This document shows positions 1-11,438 of a DNA stretch of 23,344 nt, piece after piece (the first letter of the stretch is position 1; every line of letters starts with the position of its first letter). The DNA is from Chara braunii (Eukaryota; Streptophyta; Charophyceae; Charales; Characeae), in assembly GCA_003427395.1 (NCBI GenBank), contig BFEA01000041.1, positions 3,012,333-3,035,676 of the forward strand, written 5' to 3'. Made by a program: the position numbers and the translations under genes. The notes beneath the pieces are model-generated. The model did no database searches and had not been told where the DNA came from. It saw only the letters and a program-made list of their open reading frames with translations.

Positions 1-125
1 TTTGCTTTTTCGTACGGGGGCGTACAAGACGTATAGGTTCCCGTACAGGCTCCCGTACAGATCCCGTCCAAAAATAACCTGTACGTTTCGTACGGGAAAC
101 CTCCGTACGTGTACTCTTTGCGACG
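1..125. repeat. CGTAC-rich degenerate repeat
   Basis: The motif CGTAC, or its complement GTACG, recurs about nine times in the first 125 bases, usually inside longer words such as CCCGTACAG and CGTACGGG. It looks like the edge of a decayed tandem array cut by the window start. No coding potential or function is visible. Confidence 0.5.
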
Positions 126-149
126 TAGGTTTTTATACTGATGTTGATC

Positions 150-290
150 TTTTTTTTTTCTTTGCTGTTTTGTTGATTTCTCTCTCTCTGTCTTTGTATG
201 TCTCCATATCTCCCTCTCTCTCTCTGTGTGTCTCTCTCTCTCCTCTTTCCCTCCCTCTCTCTCTCTCTTTCTCTATCCCTTTCTCATTTC
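150..290. repeat. T- and CT-rich low-complexity tract
   Basis: A T run is followed by about 110 bases of imperfect TC/TCC repeat. Open frames here encode only Ser/Leu (or Arg/Glu on the other strand) and are artefacts of the repeat. From 300 to 665 I see nothing recognisable. Confidence 0.7.
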
Positions 291-668
291 TTGAATTTGT
301 TAATAGTGGTGAAATGAAATGAAATTTACAGGTTTGTCTGGGCGTAACTTTTTTCTTTTTTTCTTTTGTTTTTTGCGGGCATTGCCCGCGCCGCCCGCAC
401 CGTGGGTGCTTAGCTAGTTGTATATAATACAACTAATAGGGATTCGAGAATGGTGAACTACATCTGAGCAGAGCGAGATCAGATGGAACGCTGGTGGAGA
501 CATGCAGTGATATTGAAGTGCACATCTTTCGTCGAGTTGCATCTACTTTGGTTGGTGCAGCTACAAAAGGAGTACAATTTGGTGGCAAGGCCATCGATAC
601 TATCATACACTGTTACTGTTGACGCTTGTTGCACGACACTACTGGTTGTGCGTTGCTGAGCTTTTGTT

Positions 669-791
669 GATCGAGAGTAAGTGCAGAGAGGCCCTTACTC
701 GCTGCACTTACTCTCGATCGGGAAACTCTCGAAACCCGATCGAGAGTTGTCAGAAGCCACACTATCACGCAACTCTCGAAACGTCGAGAGT
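669..791. repeat. Cluster of three short inverted repeats
   Basis: Three hairpins follow one another. First, 669-686 is the exact reverse complement of 702-719 (18 bp, 15-nt loop). Second, 711-722 pairs exactly with 735-746 (12 bp, 12-nt loop). Third, ACTCTCGA at 772-779 pairs with TCGAGAGT at 784-791. The second hairpin reuses the right arm of the first, so the two are alternative folds. A 12-bp perfect palindrome, ACTCTCGAGAGT, lies nearby at 949-960. Confidence 0.75.
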
Positions 792-1785
792 CCCCCGCCT
801 GCAACAACTGAATTTGCAAGTGTCCTCGTGAGTTGCCTGCCGACAGGCTCGTTTTTCGAGAGTGGATCTCCTGTCCCGGCGGCCAGACTTTGTCCCGTAG
901 CGCAGTGGTGAAGCTCTTTTGTAGAGTAGGACGACGCCCAGGGTTTCGACTCTCGAGAGTTCACCTAGTGTAATAGGTTATAGAGTAAGTGCAGCGAAGG
1001 CGGGTATTTCGAGAGTCTCGCCTCTCTGACAACGCTAGCTGAACTCTCAAAATATTTCGAGAGTCTAGAGTAGTGCAGCGAGGCCCTCAGTGGAGCGGGG
1101 TGTTACTCTCGAAACTTCGGGAGTCTACAGTAGTGGAGCTAGGCCCATTGTTTTGTATCGACAGTGGTGGGGCAAGCCCTTTTTTTTTGGGTTTGTTTTC
1201 GGGAAAGCAAGCCCCTTTTTCCGATTCGCGAGTGGGGTGGCGAGACCCGTTTTCTGAATGCAACAACACAAATGGCGCTTCTTTTTCCGACAGCAAGTGA
1301 ATGAATCCCCAGCGTTGTGGTAGACTTCGGACTTGAACACCTGATCTACCAGGCAGGGTACATGGTGGCCGGTTCTTTGCTGGTCGAACAAACAAGTAGG
1401 AGGGCGGGTTGTCACTTCGAAGGTCATTGGCGGAGCTGGCGCCATTCGACGAAGCAGAAGGCAGTTCTGTGAATTACGTTGGACGGCATACGTGCCGAAT
1501 ATCCAAAAGTTCTTCAGACATTTCGGCTTGTCTCGGCAAGATTCGCTCCCTTTTCTTTGGCGGCCCTCCCTTTTTCTGGAACGCTCTGGAGCTTCGCCAC
1601 GCATTAGGGGCGCGCGGTGGCATTGCGGGAGGCTCACTGCTGCCAGCTGCCGCTTGCAAGGGCCGGGCTCCATTACTCTCCAAATGTGCAACACGAGAAC
1701 GAATCTTCCGCGAGAACATGGAAGTATTCACCTCCATATTTTTTGCCTTTTGTGCATCCGGCGGGGAGTAGTGGAGCGAGGCCCC
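676..1785 (+). repeat. Degenerate repeat family around AGTGNAGCGAGGCCC
   Basis: Variants of the word AGTGCAGCGAGGCCC occur near 680, 987, 1071, 1132, 1163, 1231 and 1769. Several are preceded by TCGAGAGT or followed by ACTCTCGAAA. Spacing is irregular (about 30 to 300 bases, then a long gap), so this is a decayed or rearranged array, not a clean tandem repeat. Open frames across it show no family resemblance and are treated as non-coding. Confidence 0.5.
892..955 (+). repeat. tRNA-like sequence with A- and B-box motifs
   Basis: GTAGCGCAGTGGTGAAGC matches the RNA polymerase III A box (TRGYNNAGNGG). GGTTTCGACTC about 45 bases downstream resembles a B box. The spacing is tRNA-like, but no full cloverleaf with an acceptor stem forms. 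It is best read as the head of a decayed tRNA-derived SINE or a tRNA pseudogene. Confidence 0.4.
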
Positions 1786-2381
1786 AAGCCTTCAGAGTTC
1801 GGAAACGAACGCGTAGTTCCCTCACCGACAACCGTACGATTGCGTGTAAGGAGCCCACTCCGCCGTAGGATGGCCCCTTGCGGAGTACATGTGGTCGAGG
1901 CCTCCCGCCCTCACGGTCGAACCACGGGGCTAGGTCCCAATTACATGAACTAAGCGATATTGACCGTAGATACCAAAGATCAACGGCCAGAATCTCTTAA
2001 TCCGTGCAAGTGGGACCTTGCGCACGGGCACGATTCCGGAAGACTGAGGGCAAAATGTGAGAAAGACGAAAATGTGGCGGGTGCATCTGGCCATGTTCTA
2101 ACGGGAAGTTCATTCTCATTTTGCACATTTCGAGACTGGTGTGGCGATGCCCTCACACTAGGATTTTCTCCAGTTGTCTGTGGACGTTAGTTGCCCTCAG
2201 GTGCATCCAGACGGGGTTGGAAAACCGGTCATATGCATCCAGGAAAGTCCGAAAAAAAAAGAAGGAAAAAAAACGAGCACTCTGTTCTTTTTTTCTTTTT
2301 TGGTTTTGTTTTTCCGTTTCCTAGGAACGCCGAGCGAATGGCGGGGGACTACCGCGTGCACTTCAAAAACGCTGAAGCGCC

Positions 2382-2517
2382 ATGGCGGGGCAGTCATGAA
2401 CTTCGAGAATTTTCCCGCCATCGGTTGAACGTGGCGCCCCGATTTTGGTTGAAATGGCGGCAGTCAATGAACTTCGCGAATTTTCCCGCCACAGGTTGAA
2501 CGTGGTGCTCAGGTTTT
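2382..2517 (+). repeat. Two-copy 72-bp tandem repeat
   Basis: The segment from ATGGCGGGGCAGTCATGAAC is repeated 72 bases later, at 2454, with scattered substitutions; shared words include GAATTTTCCCGCCA and GGTTGAACGTGG. Within copy 1, ATGGCGGG and CCCGCCAT form an inverted repeat. From 1790 to 2380 I see no supported gene. Confidence 0.75.
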
Positions 2518-2661
2518 ACGTCTTTCAACCCCGCGCATGTGCGTTCTCTCAAAGCCGTCCGACGTGTCTGTTCGACAGTCTTGTTACACCTCTAGAGACT
2601 CCACAGCTCCGTCGCCCCCGCAGTTCATAGCCCTGTCTCTCACGGCAGTTGGTTTTTTGCT

Positions 2662-2800
2662 GAGAACCTGGTCGACACGTGGGTACCGATTTGAAGGGTC
2701 GCGGTTAGATCCCGGTCGACACGTGGGTACCGATTTGAAGGGTCGCGGTGAGAAGCTGGTCGACACGTGGGTGCCGATTGGAAAGGTCGCGGTGAAAATA
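2662..2800 (+). repeat. Three-copy 44-bp tandem repeat
   Basis: GGTCGACACGTGGGTACCGA starts units at 2670, 2714 and, with one G for A change, 2758, giving an exact 44-bp period. The rest of each unit (ATTTGAAGGGTCGCGGT and variants) is also kept. Each unit carries a CACGTG palindrome, the core of a plant G-box, but no adjacent gene supports a regulatory role. Confidence 0.85.
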
Positions 2801-4050
2801 CCAAGCCAACGACTGCCACCTCAGCTGCCGCATGCTCGTCTTGCAACGCCAACCCCTGTACCCACAGGTCGGAATGCTGGCTCCGTATTACTCCTTGTGA
2901 TCGGTGGATTTCCAGCAGCTCTCTGTAGACGCAAACTCGGCTATAAGGTCCTACGGGATATCCGTTAAAAGGGTTGGAACGATGCAGAGGATGATCCCTG
3001 TGCAGGGATGACACGCATGAATCAAGAAATGGTCCAAAATCGGTGAAGTGCCAGGGCTAGTACGTAATAAAGCACTGAGCTCAACTCTGTTCCAAGAGCT
3101 GCATTCTTTTTTTTTGTCTGTTTTTTGCGGTAGCTGCATTGTCTTCTCACCATCCATCTCTAACGAGTATATCAATCTGGTCGTCAGGGTCATACAGAGA
3201 ATGACTCTGGAGTCTGGAGTCTTTTTCTTCTGCTAAAGGCTGACTAGCTATGCATGCTCTCATTCTGTAGATTAGTAGACCAAAAAAAAAACAAAAAAAA
3301 GAGTCTGTAGACGAGATACGCACGACTCCTGTCAGTCGTTTGTTTAGGTTGGTGATTGAGATTACAACCACGAACGTACATTCGAATAACCGGTCCTGCT
3401 GTCATGACTGAGGGCTGTCATGGGCTTGAACCTCCCTCTTTCAACACACGTGCAAAATCTTGATGACATCAGCAGAGTGCGAAACCAAAGCCGAAGCTGG
3501 TCGGAGATTGTAGAGAGTGTTTCAAAAGTAGAAAGTGCTGTTCTCATCGAAGTAGGCGCTTAGTTCGTAATCAATCAATGATGATTGGGGTCATTAATAA
3601 GCTCCACAGGTCACCGGACGACCTTCTCGTCTTAGCGCAGCCACGTGGCTGTATTTGCGGTCCGATTCATCAGCGGATGTCTTTCTTTAACGAGTATGTG
3701 TGAAGCTGCCTTGATCTCTTAATTGCTATTGCGATGTAGAGGAAAGAGGGCAGACAAATTGCAGCAGGAGCACATGGCCAGGGTGTAGGTGTAGGAAACT
3801 GGTCCTGTCCTTAGTCGTTTGTTCGGCGGCGATTCAACGATCGCCCCTGGTCAAGGTTTGGCGGGAAGGTGGGTGCGCTCACGAGTGCGTGCCACGTAAG
3901 CGTGTACCAATCAGCGTACGCAAACGACCACAGCAATCTCGACTTACGTCCTCGTATCCGTTGATTCTGTGTGGTGGGAACAAGACCTAGTCGACGCATC
4001 GGGGGAAAAGGCAATTGCCTGTTGCGAAAGATAGCGCGCGTCATTCTGGA
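2801..4050. other. Unannotated upstream DNA
   Basis: About 1.25 kb with no open frame showing a recognisable domain, no structural RNA and no clear repeat apart from A- or T-rich runs near 3106 and 3280. It presumably contains part of the upstream regulatory region of the DnaJ gene, but I cannot point to a promoter. Confidence 0.5.
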
Positions 4051-4051
4051 G

Positions 4052-4052
<1 letters not shown>

Positions 4053-4114
<62 letters not shown>

Positions 4115-4115
4115 N

Positions 4116-4170
<55 letters not shown>

Positions 4171-4182
4171 TCTCTCTCTCTC
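4053..4182 (+). repeat. (TC)n microsatellite
   Basis: About 130 bases of nearly pure TC repeat with one N at 4115 and a CCC interruption near 4168. It ends about 195 bases before the first ATG of the DnaJ gene, in the likely promoter or 5' UTR. GA/CT tracts are common in plant 5' leaders and core promoters; a role here is inference. Confidence 0.95.
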
Positions 4183-4228
4183 GGGATGATCAATCTGTTT
4201 GCACGTCGTACTGTCCGTCCCATTGCAT

Positions 4229-4264
4229 CCGGATTGTGTCGGGATTGCATCGGGATTGTGTCAG
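4229..4264 (+). repeat. Three copies of an 11-bp repeat
   Basis: GGATTGTGTCG, GGATTGCATCG and GGATTGTGTCA follow one another between the TC tract and the first ATG of the DnaJ gene. They probably lie in the 5' UTR or core promoter. Confidence 0.7.
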
Positions 4265-4377
4265 ATCAGATTGCGATACAGCCAAGGGACATAGTTATTG
4301 GTGTAATCAGCTCGCAGGGGCTGTTGTTTCAGGCTTTCAGGGCCGTCATTTCGTGACTGAGTTCGAAGCATACGGCT

Positions 4378-4581
4378 ATGGCTATGGGGCGCTCAGTAAG
4401 GAGAGGAAGAGGGGGAGAGGGAGAAAGGGAAGGCGGCTCAGGTAGTTGGAGATGGGTGGCGACCGTTCGATTTTGCAGCTGCCGATCTTTGTCGAGAAGT
4501 TTGTCGTCATCAATCCGGCTTCAAGCTCTCCTGTTGCTGGCTATGGTAGCTGTGAGTGCTGCTGGAAAAGACTATTACAAG
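4378..4581 (+). CDS. DnaJ gene exon 1 (signal peptide and start of J domain)
   Basis: Sixty-eight codons end in GKDYYK at the donor AAG|GTAATG, phase 0. An in-frame TGA at 4354 makes ATG 4378 the first possible start; ATG 4384 (codon 3) is the next and ATG codon 56 lies inside the signal segment. The basic leader of about 47 residues before the hydrophobic core is long for an ER signal peptide. Either the true start is in an unseen upstream exon, or the leader gives a signal anchor or additional targeting. Confidence 0.75.
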
Positions 4582-5855
4582 GTAATGTACGCGAAATTGA
4601 TAGTACGCGAAATTGATAGTATGCGAAATTGATAATTCGAACTCGTGAAAAAAATTCTAAGTGACTGAAATTTTTTGAAGTCAAGTAGTACTAGTAAGTT
4701 ACGTTCTGTTTGATACAAGTAAGTCTTTGATTATTATCGTACGTAAAATGTGATGTTTTATTGATTACTGTAATTGGTTAATGGTTTATTCCAGTTCCTT
4801 TTTTGAGGGGGGGTTGGAAAAAGATTTGCGGTCATGACAAGGCACAATTTGGGAGGAGGTTGAGCGAAAGAAGAGGGTAGAAGCGATGATGCAAGGATGA
4901 CAACAAACCAGACCAGCTCACCAAAAAGAAAAAAAAAAAGAAAAAAAATGGAAGCGGTGAAGAGGTGGAAGACGGACATGAGAAATGGTTGCCTTAAATT
5001 TGCTTTTATGTTCTCGATTGTAATGTGGAACAGTTACGCCTTAGGGGCAAGCTATGGTACCTCTTTTTTTTTTTTTTTTTTTTTTTTGAACTATCGGTGA
5101 CCTTATTTGTTGTTTATGGTTAAATTATTTGTAGATTGCATTGTGTGTTTTGCGCAGACCATTTCATGTGTCGTAGATTTTTCTCATTTTATATATTATT
5201 TTTATTTATGTTCTTAAATTGATCGAGACTATGCCATATTTTCTGATTGTATGTTATTTGTATATTGGTATTAGTTGGAGCATCATGATCAGTGGGGGGA
5301 GGGGGGGATCTCTTCCCAACTGCTTTTCTCCTCCTCGATCGTCTTGGCCTTGGTCATCGTCGTTCTTGTGTCCGTCCTCCTCTCTCGTCTGCTCTACCGT
5401 CTTTCCCCGAACACAACGCACCCTCATTTTGGCCGCACCAAACCAGAAAGATAGCTTGTATATATTCAGAATCAGGGTGCGTTTTCGTCGGAGGACTCTG
5501 GTTGCCATCATGCTATTGTCGTTGTCGTACTCAATATTTTCGTCTGTGCTCGTTTCACCATCGCCTTTCTTTTCCTTTTTCGCCGCATGATAGCAGCGGA
5601 TGTTCACTTCTTTTCGCTATCCTGTCCTCCCATCTCCTCCTCCGCCTCTCTCTCTCTCTCTCTCTCTCTCTCCCCTCTCACCTTACTCGTTCTGTTTTCC
5701 TCAATCTCTTTCCCCCCGATCGTCATCATCACTGTTAGGATCAGTGGCTTGCTGCTCTTCATGATAGCAGCGGCTGCCGTCCACTTCTTTTCGTTACCCT
5801 CGTGCTCCATCTCCTCCGCCCCCTCTTTCTCTCTCTCTTCCCCCTACTCGTTTTG

Positions 5856-5891
<36 letters not shown>

Positions 5892-8808
5892 CGATCGTCA
5901 TCGTTACTGTTATGATGAGTGGCTTGGTGCTTTTCCGCTTCCTCCTGTCCGCTGCTTCCGTTTCTTGCGTTTCCCCCTCCTGCCTTCGCATTTTCCTTTT
6001 TTTTTTTTTTGCCTTCCCATTTTTCGACTTCTTCCATTTCCTCGTACATGTAGGAGTTAATAGAATTAAATCAGGTTTTTCCTCTTTATCTTTCCTAGTT
6101 ATATTTTCTACTACTTTTTCTTGAGATCCTCTTGCTAAAACATGTCGGTCTACAATACTAGCTGTTACAGGAGTAAAATCTCTTTCTCGTTCTAGCATTG
6201 AACGCATAACATGAAAATAATCATGTCCTAAAGGAGCGTGCATTATAGCATGAACATTTTGAAAAGAACTAGCTACACGTAGAGTTCCAATATGTGCGGG
6301 GCCAGCATACTAGGGTGCAGAATTCAACTGCTTCATCTAGCAAACTTCGACTTACAAACACTCTCCCATAACCTCGCTTACTTATTGAATAAACGATTTA
6401 GGCTTCTCCCATTTCGCTCGCCGCTACTCAGGGAATCGCTTTTTTCTTCCTCCTCGTCCTGCTCTCTTGTCCTTTTATTTTCCTCAATCTCTCTCTCTCT
6501 CTCTCTCTCTCTCGGATCGCCATCGTCACTGTTATGATCAGTGGCGATCTTGGGAGAAGTCCCTTGAGGAGTGCGAGCAGCGCAGTCTGGCCGAAACGCG
6601 TTGAGGAGTATGCGCGTTTCTACTGACAACTGTGCATGCGGAATTGTAAAGTTGATCTATAGGTGCATGCATGTGCGAGAAGCAGTCTATGGCCACTGTT
6701 TTCGTTATTCCTCCTCCTCCCGCCTCCCCTTTCTTCCATCTCTTTCATTTCTTGCTCCTCCTGCCTCCCCCTCTTTCATTTCATTCGTTTCTTCTCTGTC
6801 TTCGTCCTCGTCCTCCTGTCTCGTCCTTCTTCCATCTCTTTCTCCACTTCTGCTTCTTCCTCCTCCTCGCTCTCCTTCCTCCTCTTCCTCCTCTTCCTCC
6901 TCGCTCTCTTCGCGTCTCTCTCTTCGTCCTCTGTCTCCTCTTCTTCTTTTTGGTTGTCATCCTGGTTATTGTCGTCTCTGCTCTTCCTCCTCGTCTAGTC
7001 CTTGTGCCAATCCTCCTCGTTCTTTTGTTTCCGCCTTCCCCCCCTCCACTGCTTCCAGTCCATCGTCACGGCAGAGGTGCACAGTTCGGTTCTTCAACCG
7101 TCGTATTGCTCGCCGTTACTCTTGGTTATGAATGCAGAGCAGCTGCCTTCTCGTTTTTCCCTCATGCTCTTACTCGCCATTTTCTCCCCTCTCTCTCTTC
7201 TCTCCCTCCGTTTTTCCATCTCCCTTCGCCTTTCCCCCTCGATTTCTTGGCCAGCATCTCATTTTAATCTTCTCTTGGTTGTTGTGTTGCCTTCTCGTTT
7301 TCCGCTCATGCTCTTGCTCGTCATGTTCTCTCTCTCCCTCTCTCCCTCTCCCTCTCTCCCTCTCTCCCTCTCTCCCTCTCTCCCTCTCTCCCTCTCTCCC
7401 TCTCTCCCGTCTCTCCCTCTCTCCCTCTCTCTCTCTCACGGTCTCTCTCCTCTCACTCCGTTTATTCCATCTCTCTTCGCCTTTCCCCCTCGATTTCTTG
7501 GCCCGCATCTGATTTTCATCTTCTTGGTTGTTGTGTTGCCTTCTCGTTTTTCCCTCATGCTCTTGCTCGTCTGTTCTTCTTTTTCACTCTCTCTCTTCTC
7601 TCCCTCCGTTTTTTCCATCTCCCTTCGTTTTCACCCTTCGATTTGTGGCCCCGCATCTCATTTTCATCTTCTTGTGTGTTCTGTTGCCGTCTCGTTTTTT
7701 CCTCATGCTCTTGCTCGTCATGTTCTCCTCTCTCTCTCACACACTCTCTCTTCTCTCCCTCCGTTTTTTCCATCTCCCTTCGTGTTCCCCCCTCGATGTC
7801 TTGCCTTACTTCTCATTTTCATCTGCGTGCTTGTCGTGTGCTAGGCTTCTTTCTTCGACCTCACTTCCGCCTCGCCGCGCTGTCACCCTTGCTCTGCACA
7901 ATGTTGGTATCTATCATCTACTTGGCGCTCCTCTCCGCCGCTCCTCCGCCTCATCTCGCGCCGCAATTAGCCGCTCTTCGTGCTCGTGTCATGGCCGCGT
8001 TGTCCCGGTACTTTAGATCCGCACACGCGGCGAAGTCGATCGACGGCTGTGATGAGCGCGATGCGAAAGGGACGGGGGAGATGATGCCGCAGCCTCAGTG
8101 CGTCACGCAAAACTCCATGCCGCCCTCTTTCTTTCTTTCTTTCCTTGTTTTTTCCATAAATAAACAATGATCCTTCCGTAGGTTCACCTCCGGAAACCTT
8201 GTTACGACTTCTAAATGATGACCAGGTTCAATGAACTTCTCACAGCACCCCCAGCGGCAAACCGCCAAGATCACCGCAATCCAGGGCACTTCACCGGACC
8301 ATTCAATCGGTAGGACCGACGTGCGGTGTGTACGAAGGGCAGGGACGTAATCACCGCGAGCCGATGACTCACGCTTACTAGGCATTTGCCGCCTTTCTCT
8401 CGCCCCCCTTTTCTTACATTGCCCGCGCTGTGCGGTCGACGAGCTCGCGAGCTTTCGAGACCTGGCTTGGAGACCGGGGGCGGGGGGGGGGCGCTTCAGG
8501 GGGGAGCGGGGGAGGGGGGGCGCGGCGGAGTTGCTGGGGCGAGGGGGGGCGGGGGGGGGTCGGCAATGTGTTGCAACCGTCAATCGATTTTGTCGCGAGC
8601 ACGAATGGACTTGCATGATCTGTTCTGATTCCTCCTACCTCGGCTTCTCCTTCTCGTCATGGCAGGGAAATGACTTTTCTCTGTGCATGAGCGCATGGCG
8701 TTGGCCTCGCTATCTCCTTCTTCTCCTCCGTCTACTCCCCCCTTTTTACCTCCTAGACCTCCTCCAGTTCCCCGCCTTGGCGTTCGTTCTCTTTCGGAGT
8801 TCCCCTCC

Positions 8809-8875
<67 letters not shown>

Positions 8876-11238
8876 TCCTACGTGGACATCCTTGCCAGCG
8901 TCATGCTCAGTGGCTATGACAGGACCTCTTCCACGGGATTGTCGTTCTTCCTCTCTATCCTTGTGTTGTTTGTCGCTCTTCGCCTTTCCCTCCCGTTCTT
9001 CCTCTCTCTATATTCCTTAGGTGGCTTAGTACCCCAATTCTGCTGCAACCTCTCGCTTTCTCCTTCTCGAGACTCGTTTGCCCGGATTCGAGGGTTTTCA
9101 GTCCTTTGCTCTAACGAACAACTGAGTTACGCGGGTCATGCTCCGTGGCTGTATCCTATTGTTTCCCCTCTTAGCCTCCCACTTGCTCCTCTTAATCCTC
9201 CTCCTCCTCGCCCTCCGTGGGTATCACTGTTGCATTTTTGGAAAGTCAACAAGACAAATATTATTGAAATATGCTTAAAGTGATAGGTGATATATAATAA
9301 TCAGATTTCATCTTCCTTCTCTTCCATTCCTCTTCATCCTTCGTCTCCTCCTCCTCCCCAACCGCCCTTGTTGGGCATGAGTATCTGTTACTTTGTCGTT
9401 TTTGAAATTCATGAAACTATAAAAATTATTTTTATATTGAAAATGAAATTCTGTTTCATAATTAGAAAATTTGGAAACACCATTGTACTTATGACATTGT
9501 TTACATATCTGACGAATAAATTTCTTATTAAGTAAATAATGACATATTTTATTTACATGAGTCAATTTCGATTGCTTTATATTTCCTATGTTCAGTATAT
9601 GGTTATTATTCAGGTGAATAAAAACTCTAGTATAAAATTCCTCCCCCCCAAAAAAAGGATAGAATCCTTGTTTAAGTTCATTTTCTGTTTTGAAATTAAA
9701 ATCGTTGAACAAAAATAGGAATAAGTTTATTGCGGACAAGTTTTGTCTATTGTATAAACTTCATTGTATATATTGCTTGTATATTGAATATTAATGTTAA
9801 GAGCATATAAAATAATATTCTATGGATAATATTATAGTTCTAGAGACATTCTATTATTCTATATGTTACGAAATATACATGGTATGATCTTTTTTGATGA
9901 CTCTTATGGCTTATAAAACATCGAATTTTTCAGTCAATATATAGAGAACTTTAAAGCATATCTAATGGGTGATTATGATTGACTTTTGGTTTATATATTC
10001 CAAACGGAATGAAATAATATTAATGAGATGTCATACCCGCTTCGTGCGCATGATGTTTATCCCAAAGAAAAAAAAGGAGGTGAAGAAGACGAATATGATT
10101 GAAGCCAAAGATCATCTGTAGTAATTATCAGATTTCATCTTTCTCCTCTTTCTTCTCTCTCCTCCTCCTCCTCCTCCTCCGGCTCCCCCTCCCCGTCCAT
10201 CCTCCTCCTCCTCCTCCTGCTGCTCCTCCTCCCCCTGCTGCTCCTCCTCCCCCTTCGTGGGCATTATAATCTATTGCATTTTAGGAAAGGGAACGGGAGA
10301 CAAATATGCGTAAAGCGAAAGAATGATACGCAATAATCAGATTTCGTTGTTTGCCTTTTTCTCGCCATTCTCCTCTTTTATTTCTCAATCGTCTCGGTAG
10401 TGTTTCCCTCAGCGACTTCGTTATCTTTTCTTTTCCCCCTCCCTTGTTCTCCCTCCTCTTGCTCTTCCGACTGCTCCTGCTGTTCCTAAATCTTTTTGAA
10501 ATAGTTTGGAACGTTTTCTCAAGGAACAAGTCTGCTTCCTTCTGCTGGTCGTAATTCTTTTTGAAATAATTTTGAAGTTTTTCTCAAGGAACGAGTTTTA
10601 CCGGCGTCCTGCAATCTCACGACGATATCATCACTGCAATCGGAGGCTTTTTTTTTTTTGTTTTTTTTTTGAGTGCAATCGGAGGTTAGCCGGTGGAAGA
10701 AAAAGGGGAAAGAACCTAAGAGAGAAAAGAGGACTCCCTCCTTTTTTTTTTTTTTTTTGGAGGGAAAATTTGTCTGGCGCCCGTGAATTTTCCATTATTT
10801 TGCGTCGCGCCCCTCCGATGGCCGATTTACCCTGTCGCGCCCCTGGGCCTAAAAATATTTTCGGCAGGCCCCTATCAGTGGTGGGCGCGACTTTCCAGGA
10901 CGGCCCCCCTGGACTGGCGGTCCCATTCTCATCAGGCCCTGCACCATATGCCCTCATAAGGGGTAGCGATCTTTCTGTAATGGCCCTGCAACAGTGAAGC
11001 GCCACGAATTTGTATTCGATTTCGAACTATGTTGTGGTTGACGTGGCGATGCGCCACGGTTTCTCACGCGGCTTACACCGCGAGAAACTACTGGAGTGCA
11101 AACTCTCCTCAGAATGCTTGGAGTTTTGACGTCCACCATCACACGATGAGTGTCACTCACCCTCTTCGTTCTCCCAGTCCCTTGTTGCCTGTTTCGTCGT
11201 TCTTGTTCTTCTCCTCTTGTGGTCATGTCGTCCTCTTC

Positions 11239-11331
<93 letters not shown>

Positions 11332-11392
11332 CTAGGCCGGGGGGAATGCCTCAGAGTGCCTTCAACGGTGACAGGGGCGCGCTGAAAAGATG

Positions 11393-11438
<46 letters not shown>

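Noticed and set aside
1320-1360. Minus-strand B-box-like GGTGTTCAAGTCC
   Set aside because: No partner A box at the right distance could be placed with confidence, so a SINE or tRNA call is not supported.
7327-7440. CRISPR-like array
   Set aside because: Simple TCCCTC microsatellite without unique spacers, and the genome is eukaryotic.
5219-8016. Long open frames rich in Ser, Leu, Pro (plus strand) or Arg, Glu, Lys (minus strand), up to 280 codons
   Set aside because: They follow the CT/GA repeats and minisatellites exactly, occur in several frames at once and show no domain. Only the ChlB stretch at 6044-6309 is protein-derived.
8386-9283. Pro-rich and Gly-rich open frames, including one of 250 codons
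   Set aside because: They are created by poly(C), G-rich and CT-rich DNA; no conserved motif, and the frame crosses a 64-base homopolymer.
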